Assembly: GCA_002482815.1 (NCBI GenBank) | Contig: DLGS01000325.1 | Span: 208-7,888, forward strand | Source: Bacteroidetes bacterium UBA7688 | Lineage (GTDB): Bacteria; Bacteroidota; Bacteroidia; Chitinophagales; Chitinophagaceae | Direction of reading: 5' to 3' | Length of the DNA: 7,681 bases | Part shown: piece by piece, positions 1 to 5,010 of the stretch | Layout: each line of letters opens with the position of its first letter | How positions within the stretch are numbered: position 1 is the stretch's first letter | Program-made: the position numbers and the translations under genes | Notes under the pieces: generated by a model | Seen by the model: only the letters and a program-made list of their open reading frames with translations | Told to the model about the DNA's origin: nothing | The model's database searches: none

Positions 1-3000
1 TAGTTTCTTCGATTTTATAAGTTGTAGCCGAATAAGTTACTTCTTTGGCTGTTGGTCGACGCAAGGCATCATACTCAAAATGAAACTCACGGCTATCGGC
101 ATCCCAGGCATAAAGCGGTTGTCCGCTCACATCTGCCAGCATATAATTGGTACCGGAATCAACACTGATTTGCTGCATCGGCACTTTAAGCAAATTGTAG
201 GTATAAGTAAGCGGCGTATTACCACGACCATCCACCACAGACAAACGATTGCCTGTGATGTCGAGGTTTTCGTAAGAAGTGATATGATCAATACCCGTAA
301 GGTCGTACTCGAGGCCTGTTTCCTCTTCGGTAATAGTTACTGCCTCTAATAATTGTATCGAATAAAAAGGACGCGCCAGTGAATCAAGGTGTACGATGGA
401 GGGCGTGTCGTAATGAGCTGCAGCTTTGTCGGCAGCGTCCTGTTGCTCAGTAGTGCCTGCACTGTAAAGCGTGTACCAGTCGCTGTCTGTAGAAGTATCG
501 TTGGCATCATACACTACCTGCATCCAGCCATCCCAGATGGTGTAGCTAAAAGTACCATCAGGCATATCGGTACGCCGAATACGACCCATAGCGTCATAAT
601 GCATACGAGGGCTCACGCCCAGGTTAGCAGCCTGTTCGGCAGGGTCGTAGGCGTGTGTGGTGCTGAAATAAGGTTCGTATTGGAGTACGGTTGCACCTTT
701 ATTATTGTACACTGTTTTGCCGCTGCCTAACCAGCGGGGATCGCTGGTCAACGGGTCGTCGGCTACCTGAACTTTGTGCATGGCAATGCGCCCGAAGCCA
801 TCAGTGTAGGTAATGCGGATCACTAAAGGGCTTGGAGTTACTTCATCCTCAAAATGAATTTCGCGGCCAATCATGGCTACGCGGGTGGGCTCCGAATCTG
901 TAGCTGTTTCTAATTTGTACAAACAGCGCATTGTTGCATTGCCCAGCAAGGCTGCCGCATACGTTTCCGGATCATCCCAAAAATCTTCCTGCACAGTATA
1001 GTCTTCAATATTCAGGCCGCTGAGGTTATCGCCTTCGGCAGTTGCAGGAGACGGCTTTCCTTTTACAGCCATTGCCACCGGCATACCGAGCGCATCGTAA
1101 GCAATTTCACTTTGATTGCCGTTGATGTCCGTCATGAGAGTGGGCTGTAAGATGCGCCAGTCGTAAGTGTTGACCAGTGATTCATTGGATAAAGCGTCCG
1201 TTGTTTTTTTCGGTAAGAGCCAATATGCTTCTGTACCATTATCCCAATATTCGATACCAGTTGTATTTCCCCAGGGATCATGAAATTCATGCACAGAATA
1301 AAAGTCATTTTCGGGAACTGCACCATATTCTACTTGTCCCGAAGGAACCCAATAATTATCATCACTATCGAGGTCAATATATTCACCTTCCTCCAGTTTC
1401 GCATCTGTAAAAGGACTCGCAATAATATCATCGCTAAATGCGAGGGTGTATTGTTCATGGGGGATAGCTAAAGTTTCTAAATCACCCAATGGCAAAGCTG
1501 TAAGCGCATCATTTTCACGGAACAAAGTTTTGCTATGGCTAAGTTTCCGCAGGATAGGGCTACCACCTGTCATTGGGGTGCTGTAAGCGGAAATACTCAT
1601 CCCATCAACAACATCGAACAGATCACTTTTTACCCAAAGACTGCCAGCGTAAGATGGCACATACAACTCGCAGCCTACACTTTCAAAAGGCAGGCGCAGC
1701 CGGTATTCCAGATCACTATCCAGTATGTCGTTTGTATAAGCACTACGGCTATAAGTGATGTGCATTTTCTCCTGCGCATCCACCACTTCCGAAGGTAAAA
1801 ATGCTGGTGTATTGGCACGCGGATACACAATTTGAGCCGCTTGCAGCACATTTCCGTATTCATCAATCTCTAATGAAATTTCGTGCGTAACGCGTGGGTC
1901 CTCTACAAAGCGCTCGCAACTCTGGCTGAGTTTTTGTTCCTGGTAATTGAAGAAAACAGCATTAGGGTAAGTGCCATTTCCGATTGCTGTATTGGCAGGT
2001 ATGCTTTGTAATTTGAGGACGCAATATCCAAAAGAAGTGATGGCATAAGGGATTCCTTCTTTGGCTGAACCATCCAATGCATAAATCTCTTGACGCAATG
2101 GGGAACTCTTCATGGCACGGTAAGCCTCACGTTGTTCTTTAGCTGAAAGACCTGAAGGGATACTGATGGCCGTTCCGATTTCATTATCCTCGTTAGCTAT
2201 AAAATATTCCCTGGCATAGGCATCTGTGAGCAATTCAAATTCCATCCAGGCACCGGTATGGTACCAGGATTTAGTGAGTACCGGGTCCTGGTCTAATCTT
2301 TCTGAAGGGTCAGAACCATCATCATCTGTTACCGCAGTATCCGTATCAATGGTATCTACACGACCAAAGCCCCTGAACTCGCGCTCGGCATGGTCGTAAT
2401 AACCGTGGTGGTAACTATAGCTTTGTTTGTAGCTTGTTTCACTGACTACATCAGCTGTGATAATTTCCTCAATGCAATGAACAGGAAAAGGCAGCTTCGT
2501 TGCCCAGGGTGTACCGGCTAGTTTATCTGCTAAATAATATTTAGTTGAACTCTTATATTTCAGGCTTACTGACTTCCCCATACCATTGTGGTAGGTGTTC
2601 ATCAGGTGCGGTTTTTTACCGCCCATCAGGTCGATGTAGCGCAAAGGAGCATTGGCATATTGCGGCAGCGAACTGCTCCAGACAATACAAGTGGTGCCGT
2701 TTCCCAGAAAATCGATAACAGCTACTTTGCTGTAAGGGTCAATGCCCGGTAATGTTGCAATGTCCACCCCTTCGCTTAAACTATTACCGGAGCGGTTGAT
2801 GTAAGCAGTACACTTGCCTTGAGCTAGGTATAAAATATCGGCAGCACCGGTGCCGGTGATGTCGCTGATGTAAATGTATTGGGGATTGAAAGTGTCAGAA
2901 TGGTCAAAAGTTGGAGAATTGCTCATCGTCACTCTTGCACCAAAACGGCCATAACCCTTGTTGGGCCAGTAACAAACCTCGCCATTGCGGATACGAACAA

Positions 3001-4888
3001 GATCTGTCAAACCATCACCATTCAGATCAGCGAGATAGACACTCTGAACCTGGTCATTCAACAATAACCTTGGGCCTTTATCTTCGTTGTGTTCTACCGA
3101 GGAATATCCACCTAGTCCAAAACCTTCTTTTCCTTTATTTTTATACCATGTAAAAATCCTGTCTTCACATAATAGCAAGTCAGGACGGCCATCACCATCC
3201 AAGTCCAACATTTTGTTGTAAGGACTGTTCCAGTCTATATTGATATTTTCCTGAAATGCCCGGAATGCTTCCCATTCCTGTATTCCATCTATATCATCTT
3301 TGGTTGGCAATGCTGCTTCAAAATAGCCGGGCAAACTTGTATCATAACTTACGACCTGTCTTCTCCCGTCAGCATCAAGATCCTGCCATTGAAGATTGCT
3401 GCCCAATCCTGCGAGTGATGGTTTTGGTGCAATATTCAGTGCGTGAGTAAAATGGCCATCGCCCATATTTCTTTTATACCACCATGCATTACCTTGTTCA
3501 CTCAATATTCCTGGTAATCCCTCTCCGAAAAAATCAGTCCATTGATAGTTTCCGGTAAGTCCCTGTGGAGCATTTGCCCAATCTTCTGGTGCAACGTCAT
3601 GAATCGTATAGTCCCATTCAATGGCCTGGTAATCGACAGTTATGGGCGGTAAAGATTTTTTTATCAGGTTGCTGCTGCCATCAAAATAATATCCTGTTTG
3701 TGTAATGGAGACAATATAATCAATCCCTGCGTGATCATTTGGTAATGCAGGATCATTCGGTGTCTGGTCCTGATAATAGATAAGGTCAATTGACCTTATT
3801 AAAACCGGATCAAGACTTGCGCCTGCATTTAATTCCCTGAAACGATGAAACATCAGAACCCTTTTACAACGGCGGTAAGTCCTTATTTCAAATCCAGCGT
3901 GGAAATCAGAGAACGCATCAGTACGACCATTCCAATCCTGTGAAGGAACATACTCCGGTTCAGCTGCATCATGGTCACCATAATCAAGGACAAATTCCAT
4001 CAGATAAGTGACAGCAGGTAACGCTGGTTCGTAAACATCTGAAGTAATGAAAAAGGGTTCCAGGTTGCAATACCCAACACTTTTGAGATAAGTGTTTGTG
4101 AAGGGTGCAATATCATTGAGACGATTGTACTCGTGTGCTGAAGGAGCAACATTTGCTTTGTCTTCCCCAACATAGAAGAACTGCTGTACATTACCTTTAT
4201 GATCCAATACAATTTCAGGCAACCATTTAAAAATTCGTGCGGGTGCTTCCGGATCCGCAATTCTTGATGCTGAGGTCAGTCCATAATAGGTAAGGATATT
4301 ATCTTTGGTAGCAACGCGCCACCAGCAATCCCCTGTATCAGTGCGTTTAACCAATTCAATACGGGCAAATAAACCTTCAATACGGGGGACAAATTCTTTA
4401 ATGAAATAGCTGCCCTCAGTATGTTCTACAGGGTCACCGGTCTCATCAAGTTTCGGCACCAGGTCTTCCGCTCCGGCTAATAAAAAAACATCTGATTCAT
4501 CGGCATCATTATACTGCGGCAAACGCTTGTCTGTCTTGCGTTGAATAGATGGCAATGACATTCCCCAGCCCATACCAAATTCACTATTGCCGGCACCGGA
4601 GTTGTAAGAAATAGAAAGTGAAGGTGTAAAGCCCGCGCGACCAGGAGTTAATGGGAAAGGAATGTCCAATCCAGCTGTTCCGTTCACCGCATTAACATTA
4701 AATTTTTCGTCAATACCTTTAAGCGCACCACCTCCTTTTGGCAATGACATAGAAGGTGCCTGGGATTTATAGTAAGGACTTTTTTCCTGTCCGTCACCAC
4801 CACTTTGTTGTGGCTGCACGGTATAGCGATCCAGGGGATGTTTGTTTCCGCCAGAGGATTGTTGGTTGGTGTTTTGATCGGTGGGCAT
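1..4888 (-). CDS. Tc toxin TcB subunit, probably a TcB-TcC fusion (SpvB / beta-propeller / RHS); 3' end outside window
   Basis: TcB docks on TcA through a beta-propeller gate and, with TcC, forms an RHS-repeat cocoon around the toxic enzyme. All 1629 codons from ATG 4888-4886 to the left edge are open. Seen in order: a polar Gln/Ser/Gly-rich N-terminus with no signal peptide; SpvB domain with SLPKGGG (48-54) and SYNSGAGNSEFGMGWG (94-109); propeller about 440-740 with FG-GAP-like loops at 452, 503, 562, 621, 676 and 726; TcdB middle-N region with HHGYYDHAEREFRGFG near 827-842; middle-C region about 985-1025; then RHS/YD-type motifs YDALGMP (1264), TDGFGRI (1362), YDAMGRI (1431) and YDALRRP (1606). 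The start is the first ATG after an in-frame TAA at 4928-4930; no Shine-Dalgarno is visible. It lies 112 bases after the TcA stop. Stand-alone TcB is about 1,480 residues (recalled), and this chain is still in RHS sequence at 1629, so a fused TcB-TcC of well over 2,000 residues is inferred. The RHS core, autoprotease site and toxic C-terminus are not visible. A long stand-alone TcB is the alternative. Confidence 0.94.
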   Translation of the reverse strand, partial: MPTDQNTNQQSSGGNKHPLDRYTVQPQQSGGDGQEKSPYYKSQAPSMSLPKGGGALKGIDEKFNVNAVNGTAGLDIPFPLTPGRAGFTPSLSISYNSGAGNSEFGMGWGMSLPSIQRKTDKRLPQYNDADESDVFLLAGAEDLVPKLDETGDPVEHTEGSYFIKEFVPRIEGLFARIELVKRTDTGDCWWRVATKDNILTYYGLTSASRIADPEAPARIFKWLPEIVLDHKGNVQQFFYVGEDKANVAPSAHEYNRLNDIAPFTNTYLKSVGYCNLEPFFITSDVYEPALPAVTYLMEFVLDYGDHDAAEPEYVPSQDWNGRTDAFSDFHAGFEIRTYRRCKRVLMFHRFRELNAGASLDPVLIRSIDLIYYQDQTPNDPALPNDHAGIDYIVSITQTGYYFDGSSNLIKKSLPPITVDYQAIEWDYTIHDVAPEDWANAPQGLTGNYQWTDFFGEGLPGILSEQGNAWWYKRNMGDGHFTHALNIAPKPSLAGLGSNLQWQDLDADGRRQVVSYDTSLPGYFEAALPTKDDIDGIQEWEAFRAFQENINIDWNSPYNKMLDLDGDGRPDLLLCEDRIFTWYKNKGKEGFGLGGYSSVEHNEDKGPRLLLNDQVQSVYLADLNGDGLTDLVRIRNGEVCYWPNKGYGRFGARVTMSNSPTFDHSDTFNPQYIYISDITGTGAADILYLAQGKCTAYINRSGNSLSEGVDIATLPGIDPYSKVAVIDFLGNGTTCIVWSSSLPQYANAPLRYIDLMGGKKPHLMNTYHNGMGKSVSLKYKSSTKYYLADKLAGTPWATKLPFPVHCIEEIITADVVSETSYKQSYSYHHGYYDHAEREFRGFGRVDTIDTDTAVTDDDGSDPSERLDQDPVLTKSWYHTGAWMEFELLTDAYAREYFIANEDNEIGTAISIPSGLSAKEQREAYRAMKSSPLRQEIYALDGSAKEGIPYAITSFGYCVLKLQSIPANTAIGNGTYPNAVFFNYQEQKLSQSCERFVEDPRVTHEISLEIDEYGNVLQAAQIVYPRANTPAFLPSEVVDAQEKMHITYSRSAYTNDILDSDLEYRLRLPFESVGCELYVPSYAGSLWVKSDLFDVVDGMSISAYSTPMTGGSPILRKLSHSKTLFRENDALTALPLGDLETLAIPHEQYTLAFSDDIIASPFTDAKLEEGEYIDLDSDDNYWVPSGQVEYGAVPENDFYSVHEFHDPWGNTTGIEYWDNGTEAYWLLPKKTTDALSNESLVNTYDWRILQPTLMTDINGNQSEIAYDALGMPVAMAVKGKPSPATAEGDNLSGLNIEDYTVQEDFWDDPETYAAALLGNATMRCLYKLETATDSEPTRVAMIGREIHFEDEVTPSPLVIRITYTDGFGRIAMHKVQVADDPLTSDPRWLGSGKTVYNNKGATVLQYEPYFSTTHAYDPAEQAANLGVSPRMHYDAMGRIRRTDMPDGTFSYTIWDGWMQVVYDANDTSTDSDWYTLYSAGTTEQQDAADKAAAHYDTPSIVHLDSLARPFYSIQLLEAVTITEEETGLEYDLTGIDHITSYENLDITGNRLSVVDGRGNTPLTYTYNLLKVPMQQISVDSGTNYMLADVSGQPLYAWDADSREFHFEYDALRRPTAKEVTYSATTYKIEET
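2..1110 (-). other. RHS/YD-repeat region of the TcB(C) gene
   Basis: Degenerate RHS/YD motifs follow each other at residues 1264 (YDALGMP), 1362 (TDGFGRI), 1431 (YDAMGRI) and 1606 (YDALRRP). Related strand-turn sequences lie between them, such as LDITGNRLSVVDGRGN and MLADVSGQPLYAWDADSREF. These repeats make the spiral beta-sheet wall of the cocoon that isolates the toxic cargo. The repeats are diverged at the DNA level, so this is not a recent tandem duplication. The region continues past the left edge. Confidence 0.8.
2690..3548 (-). other. FG-GAP/VCBS-like beta-propeller segment of the TcB gene
   Basis: Six loops with the D-x-x-G-x-G spacing typical of FG-GAP/VCBS blades occur here at residues 452 (DFFGEGLPG), 503 (DLDADGRRQ), 562 (DLDGDGRPD), 621 (DLNGDGLTD), 676 (DITGTGAAD) and 726 (DFLGNGTT). 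The 562 and 621 copies keep the full acidic set expected for calcium-binding loops; the outer copies have lost several acidic positions. In the Tc family this propeller is the part of TcB that meets TcA and opens as a gate for the cargo. The blade assignment comes from motif spacing only. Confidence 0.8.
3780..3799. repeat. 20-bp perfect palindrome inside the TcB gene
   Basis: ATAAGGTCAATTGACCTTAT is its own reverse complement over all 20 bases. It lies inside coding sequence at about residues 364-370, between the SpvB domain and the propeller, where the peptide reads LIRSIDLIYY. It looks like a dimeric-protein binding site, but its place deep inside a gene and the lack of a second copy leave its role open; it may be chance. 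Confidence 0.5.
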
Positions 4889-4924
4889 GATTTCGGGTAT
4901 TTGTACTAAGTATGAATTGTTCAG

Positions 4925-4937
4925 TATTTAGTAATCG
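4925..4937. repeat. 13-bp direct repeat, copy 1
   Basis: TATTTAGTAATCG on the plus strand, identical to 4998-5010. On the minus strand it reads CGATTACTAAATA and supplies the in-frame TAA (4928-4930) that closes the frame upstream of the TcB start. The two copies bracket the hairpin at 4961-4994. Confidence 0.85.
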
Positions 4938-4960
4938 GGGTCTGAGCAAATCTGAAATTT

Positions 4961-4994
4961 TTCCCGGAAGAACAATAGTCTGTCCTTCCGGGAA
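4961..4994 (-). terminator. Strong hairpin after TcA stop; attenuator or partial terminator candidate
   Basis: On the minus strand the arms TTCCCGGAAG and CTTCCGGGAA pair perfectly over 10 bases. The stem extends inward by five more pairs (GACAG with TTGTT, including two G-U pairs), leaving the 4-base loop ACTA: 15 pairs in all. It starts 7 bases after the TcA stop codon. On the minus strand it is followed by AAAAATTTC, not a clean T run, so a classic intrinsic terminator is doubtful. It may instead lower read-through into TcB(C) or protect the 3' end of the TcA message. Confidence 0.6.
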
Positions 4995-4997
4995 GAT

Positions 4998-5010
4998 TAT
5001 TTAGTAATCG
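4998..5010. repeat. 13-bp direct repeat, copy 2, overlapping the TcA stop codon
   Basis: TATTTAGTAATCG on the plus strand, identical to 4925-4937 and offset from it by 73 bases. It encodes the last residues Asp-Tyr-stop of TcA, so this copy is the likely original if the other arose by duplication. Confidence 0.85.

Larger units (their letters stand above)
4889..5000 (-). other. Intergenic region between TcA and TcB(C) genes
   Basis: This 112-base gap is the only non-coding DNA in the window. It holds a strong hairpin (4961-4994) and one copy of a 13-base direct repeat (4925-4937); the second copy starts inside the gap and runs into the TcA stop codon. No Shine-Dalgarno sequence is visible before the ATG at 4888, and the bases just upstream are A-rich. 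I see no convincing Bacteroidota-type -33/-7 promoter, so the two genes could share one transcript. Confidence 0.85.

Noticed and set aside
80..730. Plus-strand open frames of 89 and 113 codons at the left end
   Set aside because: They are antisense to the RHS part of the TcB gene, whose motifs are clear on the minus strand.
4000..4260. Minus-strand 86-codon open frame
   Set aside because: It lies in another frame inside the SpvB-to-propeller part of TcB, and no family features are seen.
4925..4955. Possible Bacteroidota promoter (TTTG about 16 bases before TAAATACTG) ahead of the TcB gene
   Set aside because: The -7 half does not match TAnnTTTG and the spacing is off; too weak to call.
4925..5010. 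13-bp direct repeats as phage or integrase attachment sites
   Set aside because: They are only 73 bases apart with no integrase or tRNA gene in view; a local duplication or small element is simpler.
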